Assembly: GCF_001895005.1 (NCBI RefSeq)
Contig: NZ_BCXH01000010.1
Span: 62,001-126,000 of the forward strand
Length of the DNA: 64,000 nucleotides
Direction: 5' to 3'
From: Rhodococcus yunnanensis NBRC 103083
Lineage (GTDB): Bacteria > Actinomycetota > Actinomycetes > Mycobacteriales > Mycobacteriaceae
This document shows positions 6,637 through 15,296 of the stretch, in pieces (within the stretch, counting starts at the first letter, position 1; each line of letters begins with the position of its first letter). Position numbers and translations under genes: made by a program. The notes under the pieces are model-generated. The model was not told where the DNA came from, did no database searches, and was given only the letters and a program-made list of their open reading frames with translations.

Positions 6637-9002
6637 CCGCGCGCCATGTCGACGAACCTCGACAGGTGCAGCTGGTGCGCCACGGTGATCGTCGCAGTCG
6701 GGCCGTTACGGTGCTTGCCGAGGATGAGGTCGGCTTCACCGCCGCGCGGGTCGTCTCGCTCGATCGCGTCGGGGCGGTGCAGCAGGATCACCATGTCGGC
6801 GTCCTGCTCCAACGATCCCGACTCGCGGAGGTCGGACACCATCGGCTTCTTGTCGGTGCGTTGCTCGGGACCACGGTTGAGCTGGCACACCGCGACCACC
6901 GGGCATTCGAGTTCCTTGGCGAGCAGCTTGAGCTGACGGGAGAAGTCCGAGACCTCCTGCTGCCGTGACTCGACCTTCTTGCCCGAGGACATCAGCTGGA
7001 GGTAGTCGACCACGATCAGTTTCAATCCGTTGCGCTGCTTGAGTCGACGCGCCTTGGCCCTGATCTCCATCATCGTCAGGTTGGGGGAGTCGTCGACGAA
7101 CAGCGGTGCTTCGCTGATCTCGCTCATACGACGCGCGAGCCGTGTCCAGTCGTCGTCGGTCATCTTTCCCGAACGCATGTCACCGAGCTTGATCTTCGCT
7201 TCCGCGGACAGCAGACGCATCACGATCTCGGTGCGGCTCATTTCCAGCGAGAAGATGACGCTGGGCATGCCGTGCTTGATGGAGCACGAACGCATGAAGT
7301 CCATCGACAGCGTGGAGTTGTGGGTCGGAATCATCGACTCGCTTGCCAGGTACAGATGCTCGGCGTTGTCGACCTCGACGCACCGCACCGGTACCGACTC
7401 GACCGCGCGGACATCCACGATGAGCCGTGAACCGGATGGGACCGTCGAACTCGCAGCACGACGCTCCTTGTGCAGCATCTGCTTTCGGTGCAGCCCGAAC
7501 ACGACGTCGTCGGTATCGAAGGACACCGTATGAACGGTCGAGGCCCGCTCGGTGAGCAACTGCACGTGGTAGCCCAGGCTGACGACCAGTTCGCGGACAT
7601 CGGCGGCGAGGCGCTCGCCGGAGACGCCCAGCCGAGCAGATCCTCCGCCGGTGACCGTTCCAACGGCATCCAGTAGTCCGGCGAGAAGCGCTCGACGTTG
7701 AGCCACCGATCCACGCAGATAGTCGATCGGGATGCGCTGGTCGCCCACCAGGTCGATGGAGGGAATCGCCATCTCATGGTCTTCGGACGAGCCCTCCGTC
7801 GCCCAGCCTTCGCCCTCGATACGCGCGGCGATCTCGGGATCGGTACTCGTGATACCCGCCCGCGCTGAGGATCCACCGCCGATCCACACACCGAAAGCAT
7901 AAGGCGGAACCGGTAATTCACGTTCGGGAAGGACAACAGCGGCAGCATCGATCACCGAGTGTTCGATGCGCGCGTCCTGCGTGTTGCGCCGCATCGTCCG
8001 TGCGATCTGCTCGGTCGTGACGACCTGCGCCGACCCACGGTGTGCGGTCGCCCACTGCGTTTCGGTCGCCCACTGGGTTTCGGTCGCCCACTGATGTTCG
8101 GCGTCGGCAACGATGACCGTTCCGTCGGAGAACTCGACCTCGTAGCACGGACGATCGAGCATGACATCGGTCGCGGCGATGACCCGTGTTGGCCTGCCGT
8201 GCGCGTCGATCAGGTGATCGCCCACGGCGACCTCGCCCATCGTGACCCAGCCGTCCGGCGTCGGCAGCGCTGTGTCGAGCGCCAGCGCCTTACCCACACC
8301 AGGTCTCGCCGCGACGATGATCATCTGGCCCGGGTGCAGACCGTTGGTGATTTCGTCGAGTTCGGCGAATCCCGTTGGTACACCGAGAGATATACCGCCG
8401 CGGCTGGCGATGGAGTCGATTTCGTCCATCGTCGGCTGCAGCAGTTCCTCGAGAGGAAGGAAGTCCTCGGAGGTACGGCGTTCGGTGACCTCGTACACCT
8501 CGGCCTGCGCGCGGTCGACGACCTCGGCCACATCCTGGCCGTCCGCACCGGCGTAACCGAACTGCACGATCCGGGTGCCTGCTTGCACGAGCCTGCGCAG
8601 AATGGATTTCTCCGCGACGATCTCGGCGTAGTAACCCGCATTCGCAGCCGTCGGAACGGTCTGCGTGAGAGTGATCAGATACGGCGGGCCACCGATACGT
8701 TTGAGATCGCCGCGTCGATCGAGTTCCGCGGACACCGTCACCGGGTCGGCAGGCTCACCGCGGCTGTAGAGGTCCAGGATGGCGTCGTACACGCTCTGGT
8801 GAGCCGGACGGTAGAAATCTCCCGGACGAAGCACCTCCAAAACGTCGGCGATGGCGTCCTTGCTCAGCAGCATGCCCCCGAGAACCGATTGTTCTGCGGC
8901 CATGTCCTGTGGTGGCTGTCGACCGAAATCTTCACCGGGTGCCTCACTGGGAGGCGGTTCGGAGGAGTAATCCTGCTGTCCTCGATCGTCCACAACTGCC
9001 AC
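6633..9002 (-). CDS. dnaB: Replicative DNA helicase DnaB, with intein
   Basis: Hexameric replicative helicase that unwinds DNA at the fork. The N-terminal domain (residues about 25-190, including QPPQDMAAEQSVLGGMLLS) binds primase. The RecA-like motor contains RPGVGK, where Walker A is interrupted after Lys238 by an intein (residues 239-562), and resumes with STLSMDF. Further motor motifs are VIFSLEMS, LIVVDYLQLM (Walker B) and VSDLRESGSLEQDAD. I chose GTG at 9002 because actinobacterial DnaB proteins begin MAVVDD; another in-frame GTG lies at 9038 and neither has a strong ribosome site. Without the intein the helicase is about 465 residues, normal for the family. Activity needs protein splicing. 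Confidence 0.95.
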   Translation of the reverse strand: MAVVDDRGQQDYSSEPPPSEAPGEDFGRQPPQDMAAEQSVLGGMLLSKDAIADVLEVLRPGDFYRPAHQSVYDAILDLYSRGEPADPVTVSAELDRRGDLKRIGGPPYLITLTQTVPTAANAGYYAEIVAEKSILRRLVQAGTRIVQFGYAGADGQDVAEVVDRAQAEVYEVTERRTSEDFLPLEELLQPTMDEIDSIASRGGISLGVPTGFAELDEITNGLHPGQMIIVAARPGVGKALALDTALPTPDGWVTMGEVAVGDHLIDAHGRPTRVIAATDVMLDRPCYEVEFSDGTVIVADAEHQWATETQWATETQWATAHRGSAQVVTTEQIARTMRRNTQDARIEHSVIDAAAVVLPERELPVPPYAFGVWIGGGSSARAGITSTDPEIAARIEGEGWATEGSSEDHEMAIPSIDLVGDQRIPIDYLRGSVAQRRALLAGLLDAVGTVTGGGSARLGVSGERLAADVRELVVSLGYHVQLLTERASTVHTVSFDTDDVVFGLHRKQMLHKERRAASSTVPSGSRLIVDVRAVESVPVRCVEVDNAEHLYLASESMIPTHNSTLSMDFMRSCSIKHGMPSVIFSLEMSRTEIVMRLLSAEAKIKLGDMRSGKMTDDDWTRLARRMSEISEAPLFVDDSPNLTMMEIRAKARRLKQRNGLKLIVVDYLQLMSSGKKVESRQQEVSDFSRQLKLLAKELECPVVAVCQLNRGPEQRTDKKPMVSDLRESGSLEQDADMVILLHRPDAIERDDPRGGEADLILGKHRNGPTATITVAHQLHLSRFVDMARG
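7317..8288 (-). mobile_element. DnaB intein, class-3-type, with degenerate LAGLIDADG endonuclease
   Basis: A 324-residue intein inserted in Walker A of dnaB (GK|S). It begins with Ala, not Cys or Ser, and ends PTHN followed by Ser. The Trp-Cys-Thr set typical of class 3 inteins is present: Trp in DAEHQW (block B), Cys in VRCVEVD (block F) and Thr in PTHN (block G). Splicing would start at the block F Cys. The central endonuclease region has two LAGLIDADG-like motifs, FGVWIGGGS and LLAGLLDAVG, but the usual catalytic Asp is Gly in the first and Val in the second. Splicing is thus probably active, while homing is probably dead. Confidence 0.88.
8045..8098. repeat. Three 18-bp repeats inside the intein at the block B tryptophan
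   Basis: Copies at 8045-8062, 8063-8080 and 8081-8098 differ at one to three positions. They are in frame and give QWATET-QWATET-QWATAH, so the presumed catalytic Trp of block B is present in triplicate. Confidence 0.9.
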
Positions 9003-9464
9003 GCGAACTCGACCGTCCTTCCCGTCGGAAAATGCCACCCGCTACCACTCGGCGGCGCGCTTGAAACAAGTTGTACGCCCAACCTCCGACACCCCCGTCG
9101 ATGCCGTGGCATCGCCGCGACCGAAACCCCTTCAGCGCCGCGAAGACACGCTCGAGGGACGTTAGGTGGTCTCGTCTCCAGTCACAACACGGCTTGTGGA
9201 TGAATCTGTGCATGAATTGTGGATAGTGTTGAACAACCGTGTTGACCACCTGGGGATAACCTGGGTATAACTTCGTGACAATGTGCCGTATCGCCAGGGT
9301 AGAGGGTGTTCATAAAGTTTCTGTCCTGTGCATGGATGAACGTTCGGCGTGTCGGCCTAGTTTGACAACTCGGGCGTGTTGAGTAAATGGCAAGTGAACA
9401 GCAGAGTGAATTCTGTCACAGTGACTGGGAACACTCACAAAAGCGGGTTTGAAGTTTGATTCGG
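9003..9464. promoter_or_regulatory. Non-coding region between dnaB and the SulP gene, with DnaA-box-like sites
   Basis: No gene is seen in these 462 bp, and the part at 9250-9460 is clearly more A/T-rich than its surroundings. TGTGGATGA (9195-9203), TGTGGATAG (9218-9226) and TGGGGATAA (9251-9259) each read, on the minus strand, as one mismatch from the DnaA box TTATCCACA. TGGGTATAA (9262-9270) is a weaker fourth. All four have the same orientation within 76 bp. The dnaB promoter must lie here, so DnaA control of dnaB or a DnaA-binding locus is possible. Confidence 0.45.
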
Positions 9465-11786
9465 TTACCTATCAGTAGATCCAGACCGGTTGGTCTTCCG
9501 ATTTTCGGATTCTCGGACACTGTTTCGTGAGGTGTCGCGATGCTCTCGGCAGTCCAGCACAGTGATGTCCTTGGTACCGATCTGAAGGACCCTGGCGCTC
9601 GGGATGTCGAAGAACAATCCGGTGACGCGTAGCCGACCTTCGGCGGCGGCGCGCCCGACGACACGGTGCCTGGTCAGTGTCTGCAACTGAACGGCCACAT
9701 TGACCATCGCGAGCTGATCGGCCTCGTCGAAGCCGAGGTCGGCGGCGGCCCGGCCCACCGCATGGCCGCTGCGGTACGCGTCGAGGCTGGGCAGCCCGTG
9801 TTCGAGCCATTCGACGACGCTGGCGTCCTCGGCATTACCCGGGCCCGCCAGTACCGCCTTCATGGCACCGCATCCCGAGTGCCCGCACACCACCACCGAC
9901 GGTGTGCCCAGTACGTCGACGCCGTAGGCGAGAGCGGCCTCCACGGACGTGTCCTGCCCCTGTGCGGGCACCATGTTGCCCATGTTGCGCACCGTGAAGA
10001 GGTCACCGGGTCCGCTGCTGGTGATCGTGTTGGGCATGACCCTCGAATCGACGCAGCAGAGAAAGAACGTGTCGGGGTTCTGACTGTTGTGCAGACCCTC
10101 GAGGTGCGGCCCGAGTGCGTCGGCGTGTGTGCGGTGGTATTCAGCGACTCCGCTGAGAACCGGCCGCAGCGACGGCGGCTGCACGGCATCGAACGAATCA
10201 CCCTTGAGCTGGCGAGTCGACCACGGCGCGAGTGATCCACGCACAGCTGCCAATCCACGTTTCGGCGGGCCCTCCGCCGCTGCGGCAAGCGAAGCGGATC
10301 CGTTCTCCTCGATGCGGACGGTTCCGCCGCCTGCCTCGTGCTGACGGACCCACTCGTGCACGTGATCGTGCACGGCATGATCCAGAAAGTCCACGGCCAG
10401 TTCGAGATCGACGTTCGCCCCGCTGGGGACGGTGGACAACACGTGTGTCAGTCGCGGTAGCGACAGGAAACTCAACGAACCCTGCATGTGCACACGCCAC
10501 GTGCCGTTCACGGTCTCGTCGGCGTGCACGTGCGCCCACACCACGCGGCGCAGTACCAGGAAGATCGCCAGCGCCAAACCGAGGAGCACACCTTCGAGCA
10601 AGTTGAGCGCCACGACGCCGACGACGGTGACCCCGTACACGGCGATGTCGCCGGTCTTGCGCGCAATCTCGATGTCCGCCAACTTGATCAGCTGAACACC
10701 GATCATCACGAGGAGACCGGCGAGCGCCGCGAACGGCACGAGTTCGACGACGGAGATGAACAATACCGAGAAGATCAGAATCCACACACCGTGCAGGACC
10801 GCCGACGCACGGGACTTCGCTCCGGCTTTGACGTTGGTGGCGCTGCGAACGATGACACCGGTGATCGGAAGACCTCCCAGAGCGCCGGAGGCCATGTTGG
10901 CTGCGCCTTGGCCCATCAGTTCTCGGTCGAAGTTGGTTCGCGGACCGGAGTGCATCTTGTCGATCGCGACGGCCGACAACAGGCTCTCCACACTCGCGAT
11001 CAACGCGATCGTCAGCACGCCGGTAGCGACGCCGGCCCACTGACCGTCAGGAATGCCGGGCAGGCTCAGGGCGTCGATGAGGTTGCCGGGGAGGTCGATT
11101 CGCCTCACATCGAGATCCATGAGCACCGAGACGGCTGTCGCGGTCACGATGGCCACCAACGCGGCAGGAATCTTCGAGGCTGCGGACGGAAGCCTCGGCC
11201 ACACGAGCATCAGGGCTACGACGATTCCTCCGACCAGAATCGACGGCCACTGACCGGCCGCAACGGACGTCGGAATGGCCAGTAGATTCGCCACCGCCGA
11301 GCTCTCGGATTCTCCGCCGAGCAGCACGTGGATCTGTTGCAGCGCAATAGTGACACCGATGCCGGCGAGCATGGCGTGTACGACGACCGGTGAAATCGCG
11401 AGTGCCTGACGCGCAATTCTACTGAGCCCCAGTGCAACTTGCACTGCTCCAGCGCACAGGGTGATGAGACACGTTACGGCCCAACCGAATTGATTGACCA
11501 GTTCGGCGACGACGACGGTCAGGCCCGCGGCAGGTCCGCTGACCTGTAGCGGTGAGCCACCGAGCGCGCCTGCGAGTATTCCACCGACCACTGCCGCAAT
11601 GAGTCCTGCCATCACCGGCGCACCGGATGCGACGGCTATTCCGATCGAAAGTGGTACTGCTACAAGGAAAACAACCAGCGAGGCCGGTATGTCGAACTTC
11701 AGGGTTCGCCGGAACCGAGACCTCGGCTCGGCTGTGCCGGTCGATGATTCTTCGTCTGTCGTGTCTTTCTCGACTGTCGTTGTCAC
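9465..11786 (-). CDS. SulP family anion transporter fused to beta-carbonic anhydrase
   Basis: A 773-residue fusion. Residues about 30-430 form a SulP-type transporter with many membrane segments, including VSGPAAGLTVVV and GALGGLPITGVIVRSATNVKAGAKSR. A cytoplasmic linker follows, then a beta-carbonic anhydrase (about 530-750) with the zinc ligands in CCVDSR (near residue 575) and HSGCG (near 634). SulP-CA fusions are thought to import bicarbonate and interconvert it with CO2 at the membrane; the anion itself is inferred. GTG at 11786 follows GGAGGA. The gene lies between rplI and dnaB, separated from rplI by a strong terminator, so it has its own promoter in 11787-11960. Confidence 0.92.
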   Translation of the reverse strand: MTTTVEKDTTDEESSTGTAEPRSRFRRTLKFDIPASLVVFLVAVPLSIGIAVASGAPVMAGLIAAVVGGILAGALGGSPLQVSGPAAGLTVVVAELVNQFGWAVTCLITLCAGAVQVALGLSRIARQALAISPVVVHAMLAGIGVTIALQQIHVLLGGESESSAVANLLAIPTSVAAGQWPSILVGGIVVALMLVWPRLPSAASKIPAALVAIVTATAVSVLMDLDVRRIDLPGNLIDALSLPGIPDGQWAGVATGVLTIALIASVESLLSAVAIDKMHSGPRTNFDRELMGQGAANMASGALGGLPITGVIVRSATNVKAGAKSRASAVLHGVWILIFSVLFISVVELVPFAALAGLLVMIGVQLIKLADIEIARKTGDIAVYGVTVVGVVALNLLEGVLLGLALAIFLVLRRVVWAHVHADETVNGTWRVHMQGSLSFLSLPRLTHVLSTVPSGANVDLELAVDFLDHAVHDHVHEWVRQHEAGGGTVRIEENGSASLAAAAEGPPKRGLAAVRGSLAPWSTRQLKGDSFDAVQPPSLRPVLSGVAEYHRTHADALGPHLEGLHNSQNPDTFFLCCVDSRVMPNTITSSGPGDLFTVRNMGNMVPAQGQDTSVEAALAYGVDVLGTPSVVVCGHSGCGAMKAVLAGPGNAEDASVVEWLEHGLPSLDAYRSGHAVGRAAADLGFDEADQLAMVNVAVQLQTLTRHRVVGRAAAEGRLRVTGLFFDIPSARVLQIGTKDITVLDCREHRDTSRNSVRESENRKTNRSGSTDR

Positions 11787-11966
11787 GGCAGGTCCTCCGG
11801 GCGTCTAGGCGTCTGGTCGGTCGTCTCGCGTGTCGTTGTCGCTCATGTCTGCGGATGTCGCCCCTGAGGTAAAGGGTACGCAAACAGAACTTCATGTGCG
11901 CGCGGTGAGACTTCCTTCACACATGGAAGTCATTGTGACACTTGAAGAATTGTGACAAGACATGAA

Positions 11967-12001
11967 AAAAGCCCTACGAAACAGTGTTTCGTAGGGCTTT
12001 T
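11967..12001 (-). terminator. Rho-independent terminator after rplI
   Basis: A 16-bp perfect stem (11967-11982 and 11986-12001) with the triloop AGT. On the minus strand it ends in a run of six T, 28 bp past the rplI stop. It closes the rpsF-ssb-rpsR-rplI transcript. It could also work weakly on the plus strand. Confidence 0.95.
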
Positions 12002-12029
12002 CTCGGCCTGACCGGGCCGGGAGCCGAAA

Positions 12030-12485
12030 TCAGCTTCCGACAACCTCCAGCTTGAACTTCGCTGTCACATCGGGGTGCAGGTTCACGACGACGTCGTGCT
12101 TACCCGTGCTCTTGATGTGCGCCTTCGGAAGATCGATGCTGCGCTTGTCGACGACGGGGCCGCCTGCTGCCTTGAGGGCAGAAGCAACGTCCGAGGACGT
12201 GACAGAGCCGAACAGCTTGCCCGAGTCTCCGGCGGTCTTGACCGCGAGAGAAACGGACTCGAGTCCTTCGATGGCCTGCTTGAGCTCGTTGGCATGCTCT
12301 AGACCGCGAACGGCACGAGCTTCCTGAGCGCGGCGGATGCCTTCGACCTGCTTCTGTGCGCCGCGGGTGGCCGTGATGGCCAATCCGCGAGGCAGCAGGA
12401 AGTTACGGCCGTATCCATCTTTGACCTCAACGGTGTCGCCGGGCGCACCGAGGTTGTCCACATCAGCGGTGAGGATCAGCTTCAT
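12030..12485 (-). CDS. rplI: 50S ribosomal protein bL9
   Basis: A 151-residue ribosomal protein of the large subunit, of normal family length. The N-terminal domain [19 protein letters not shown] with [16 protein letters not shown] is the bL9 signature that binds 23S rRNA. A long connecting helix and the C-terminal domain ([15 protein letters not shown]) follow. It is the last gene of the rpsF-ssb-rpsR-rplI operon, 15 bp after rpsR, and is followed by a strong terminator. Confidence 0.98.
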   Translation of the reverse strand: MKLILTADVDNLGAPGDTVEVKDGYGRNFLLPRGLAITATRGAQKQVEGIRRAQEARAVRGLEHANELKQAIEGLESVSLAVKTAGDSGKLFGSVTSSDVASALKAAGGPVVDKRSIDLPKAHIKSTGKHDVVVNLHPDVTAKFKLEVVGS

Positions 12486-12500
12486 GAGTGATCTCCCTTT

Positions 12501-12743
12501 CTATCGAGCCGTCGCGGCGTAAGGAAGCAGAGCTACCTCACGCGAGTTCTTCACGGCAACGGCCACGTCACGCTGATGCTGGACGCAGTTGCCGGTGACC
12601 CGACGCGCGCGGATCTTGCCGCGGTCGCTGACGTACTTACGCAGCAGCGTCGTGTCCTTGTAATCGATCTGCGCGTTCTTTTCCTTGCAGAAGGAACACG
12701 CTTTCTTCTTGAGCACCTTGTCGCGCAATGGCGGTTTGGGCAT
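12501..12743 (-). CDS. rpsR: 30S ribosomal protein bS18
   Basis: An 80-residue small-subunit protein that binds 16S rRNA together with bS6. It carries the bS18 core [19 protein letters not shown] and [19 protein letters not shown] near residue 16, with a further Cys in GNC, indicates the zinc-type (C+) form; actinobacteria often also carry a zinc-free copy elsewhere that is made under zinc limitation. It sits between ssb and rplI in the usual order. Confidence 0.97.
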   Translation of the reverse strand: MPKPPLRDKVLKKKACSFCKEKNAQIDYKDTTLLRKYVSDRGKIRARRVTGNCVQHQRDVAVAVKNSREVALLPYAATAR

Positions 12744-12783
12744 GGTCTTTCTCCGTTACTTCTGGTTCTCGATCGCCAAGGAT

Positions 12784-13329
12784 CTAGAACGGAGGCTCGT
12801 CGTCCCCGCCGCGCGATCCGCCACCGAAGGAACCCGAAGCCTGAGGCGCACTGCCCCAAGGATCGTCTCCGCCGGAACTGGATCCCGCATTCGAGTTGGA
12901 ACGTCCACCGCTCGATCCGCCTGAGGAACCACCGAAGTTGCCTCCGCCTCCGCCTCCGCCGCCACGATTGGCCTTGTTGACCTTGGCGGTTGCGTAGCGC
13001 AGGGATGGCCCGATCTCGTCGACCTCGAGTTCGACGACAGTCCTCTTCTCGCCTTCACGCGTTTCGTACGAACGCTGCCTGAGCCTGCCGGTCACGACTA
13101 CTCGTGCCCCGCGGGTCAGACTCTCGGCCACATTCTCCGCAGCTTCACGCCAGATGTTGCAGCGCATGAAGAGTGCGTCTCCGTCTTTCCATTCGTTGGA
13201 CTGACGATCGAACGTGCGGGGAGTGGACGCAACGGTGAAGTTGGCCACGGCCGCGCCGGCCGGGGTGAAGCGAAGTTCTGGATCAGCCGTCAAGTTCCCG
13301 ACGACGGTGATGACGGTCTCGCCTGCCAT
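12784..13329 (-). CDS. ssb: Single-stranded DNA-binding protein
   Basis: A 181-residue protein that coats single-stranded DNA at forks and in repair. The OB fold occupies residues 1-115 ([20 protein letters not shown], then [22 protein letters not shown]). A long Gly/Ser/Asn-rich flexible linker follows. The protein ends in DDEPPF, the acidic tip that recruits partner proteins. It lies between rpsF and rpsR, the conserved bacterial order. Confidence 0.97.
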   Translation of the reverse strand: MAGETVITVVGNLTADPELRFTPAGAAVANFTVASTPRTFDRQSNEWKDGDALFMRCNIWREAAENVAESLTRGARVVVTGRLRQRSYETREGEKRTVVELEVDEIGPSLRYATAKVNKANRGGGGGGGGNFGGSSGGSSGGRSNSNAGSSSGGDDPWGSAPQASGSFGGGSRGGDDEPPF

Positions 13330-13387
13330 GGTTCCTCTTTCAGTAGTAAGTCTTTGTTGATGCCAGCCTAGAGGCGAGCAACGACAA

Positions 13388-13675
13388 TTACTTGCCCTGT
13401 CGCAGGACCTTCGTACGCAGCACGGACTCGTTGAGTCCGAGCTGACGATCGAGCTCGCTGACAGTGGCAGGCTCGGCGTTGATGTTCACAACGGCGTAGA
13501 TGCCCTCGGCATGCTTGGCGATCTCGTAGGCCAGACGACGCTTGCCCCAGACGTCGACCTTGTCGACGCTGCCGCCGTCCTTGCGAACGACGTTGAGGAA
13601 CGTATCGAGAGACGGAGCGACAGTGCGCTCGTCCAGGCTGGGGTCGAGAATGACCATCAATTCGTAATGACGCAT
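13388..13675 (-). CDS. rpsF: 30S ribosomal protein bS6
   Basis: A 95-residue small-subunit protein, of normal length, that partners with bS18. It begins [19 protein letters not shown] and contains [20 protein letters not shown], the family core. ATG at 13675 is preceded by AGGAGGTGA. It is the first gene of the operon, with a hairpin leader at 13711-13729 that could take part in feedback control. Confidence 0.97.
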   Translation of the reverse strand: MRHYELMVILDPSLDERTVAPSLDTFLNVVRKDGGSVDKVDVWGKRRLAYEIAKHAEGIYAVVNINAEPATVSELDRQLGLNESVLRTKVLRQGK

Positions 13676-13710
13676 AAGACCTCATCACCTCCTGTGGACT
13701 AGTGAAAACG

Positions 13711-13729
13711 GCCACGGACTATCCGTGGC
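13711..13729 (-). promoter_or_regulatory. Hairpin in the rpsF leader
   Basis: A perfect 8-bp stem with a three-base loop (GCCACGGA-tag-TCCGTGGC on the minus strand), 36 bp upstream of the rpsF start and followed by CCG and TTTT. Bacterial rpsF leaders often contain an S6:S18-binding hairpin with a conserved CCG, so this could be a version of it or an attenuator. The stem is certain; the role is not. Confidence 0.5.
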
Positions 13730-13837
13730 AGGAGGGTCGTTGCGTCAGCAACCCTTGGAGGGTACACGAGCCGCCCCTGACCTGCGAAATCAGATGACGG
13801 TGACGGTCGGCGGTCCGCGGCGACATAGGCTTCGTCC

Positions 13838-15202
13838 ATGGAGAAAGGGGTACGCACCTCACCAGCGACGATGATCGCCGTGGTGACGCTGTGCGCGTTC
13901 ACCTTGATCCTCGGGTACTTGAACAAGGCGCGTTGCGCACTGGCGCCGTTCGACGACAACGGCCGCAGCACGGTGTTCGACACCATCAAGGACAGCTCGG
14001 TCTGCTATTCCGACATCCAGTTCCTCTGGCTGGGACGCGATATCAACCACCACATCTTCCCGTATCTCGACGGCGCCATCACTTCCAGCGGTGCACTGAC
14101 CGGTGGCACTGTCGAGTATCCGGTCCTCAGTGGTGTGCTCATGTGGCTCGGCGCGATTCCGGCCGACACCGATGCCGAGTTCCTTCTCTACTCGGCGCTG
14201 CTGCTCGCACCGTTCGGTCTGCTGACCGCATGGATGCTCGGACGCCTGGCAGGCAAGGCAGCGCTGCTGTGGTCGGTCGGCCCACCCCTGGTCCTCTATG
14301 CATTCCACAACTGGGAGCTGCCCGTCGTCGCGACAGCGGTGGGCGCGGTGTTCGTGATGACGACGCGGCTGCCGCTACGCACTCGTGCAGTACTCGCGTC
14401 GATCCTGCTCGCGATCGGATTCTGTCTCAAACTCTATCCAGGTGCATTCGTGCTGCCGCTCGCGGCATACGTGATGTACGAGCGAGACCGGGGCCGATTG
14501 GACGTCCGCGGCGGGCTCGCGGTGCTCGGCGCAGCCGCAGCGACCGTCGTCGCGGTCAACCTGCCCTTCGCGCTCGGAGGCTACGAGGGATGGCGCGCCT
14601 CGTTCGCGTTCCAGTCTCTCCGGCAGGCGGATATCACCACCAACTCCATCTGGTACTGGGGACTGCGCCACTTCTACATCACCGATTCGATGACGGCAGA
14701 GGACTACACCGAGGCGGAGTCGAGATTCCAGAACACGGTCGACATCGCCTCGCCTGCACTGGTCTTCGCTGCCTTCGCCCTGGCGATCTGGCTCGGGGTA
14801 AGGCGGGCGAGGGTCGACGGGGTGTATCCATGGATCGCGGTCAGTGGCTCGATGCTGTGCGGCTTCCTTCTCCTGCACAAGGTGCACTCGCCGCAGTACA
14901 CCCTGTGGCTCGTGCCGTTCTTCGTTCTTCTTCGTGTGCCGTGGGGTCTCGTCGTCGCGTATCTGCTCGCCGATCTGTCCATGGGAATCGGCGTGTTCAA
15001 GTACTTCGCGGCGCTCGCTGCAGGAGCAGATTCCTCGACCGAGCAGTTCTTCGTCGAGGTGGGTGTGTGGGGCCGCGCCGCCCTGCTCGTAGTTCTGTTC
15101 TTCGTCTTCGCACGGGCACGAACGAGGCTCGATCCCCTCGCCCTCGCACCGCCGCCGGACGCTCCCGAGATCCGGACAAGTCCGGCGTCGGCCACGTCGT
15201 GA
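13838..15202 (+). CDS. GT-C glycosyltransferase-like membrane protein (GT87/DUF2029 type)
   Basis: A 454-residue polytopic membrane protein with about ten hydrophobic helices. Features shared with the GT87/DUF2029 group, which includes the mycobacterial mannosyltransferase PimE, are the EYPVLSGVLMW segment after the first large loop, GFCLKLYPGAFVLP in the middle and KVHSPQYTLWLVPF near the end. These enzymes use polyprenyl-phosphate sugars outside the membrane. It is a paralog of the protein at 27914-29491, sharing KLYP and SPQYxLWLVP. It is the first plus-strand gene after the rpsF promoter region. Acceptor and sugar are unknown. Confidence 0.82.
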   Translation: MEKGVRTSPATMIAVVTLCAFTLILGYLNKARCALAPFDDNGRSTVFDTIKDSSVCYSDIQFLWLGRDINHHIFPYLDGAITSSGALTGGTVEYPVLSGVLMWLGAIPADTDAEFLLYSALLLAPFGLLTAWMLGRLAGKAALLWSVGPPLVLYAFHNWELPVVATAVGAVFVMTTRLPLRTRAVLASILLAIGFCLKLYPGAFVLPLAAYVMYERDRGRLDVRGGLAVLGAAAATVVAVNLPFALGGYEGWRASFAFQSLRQADITTNSIWYWGLRHFYITDSMTAEDYTEAESRFQNTVDIASPALVFAAFALAIWLGVRRARVDGVYPWIAVSGSMLCGFLLLHKVHSPQYTLWLVPFFVLLRVPWGLVVAYLLADLSMGIGVFKYFAALAAGADSSTEQFFVEVGVWGRAALLVVLFFVFARARTRLDPLALAPPPDAPEIRTSPASATS

Positions 15203-15296
15203 AAAATTTTTCCGAACACCCGTAACGAACAGACCCACCGGTCCGACAATCGGTCAGGCGGAGGAGAATTCTGCCCATCGGGAACAGGGGCAGGGC

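Noticed and set aside
9180..9460. Chromosomal origin of replication
   Set aside because: Only three or four imperfect DnaA-box-like sites and no dnaA or dnaN beside it; kept only as a candidate DnaA-binding region.
10488..11285. 265-residue plus-strand open frame inside the SulP gene
   Set aside because: Low-complexity His/Asp/Arg-rich translation, typical of an antisense shadow of a membrane protein gene.
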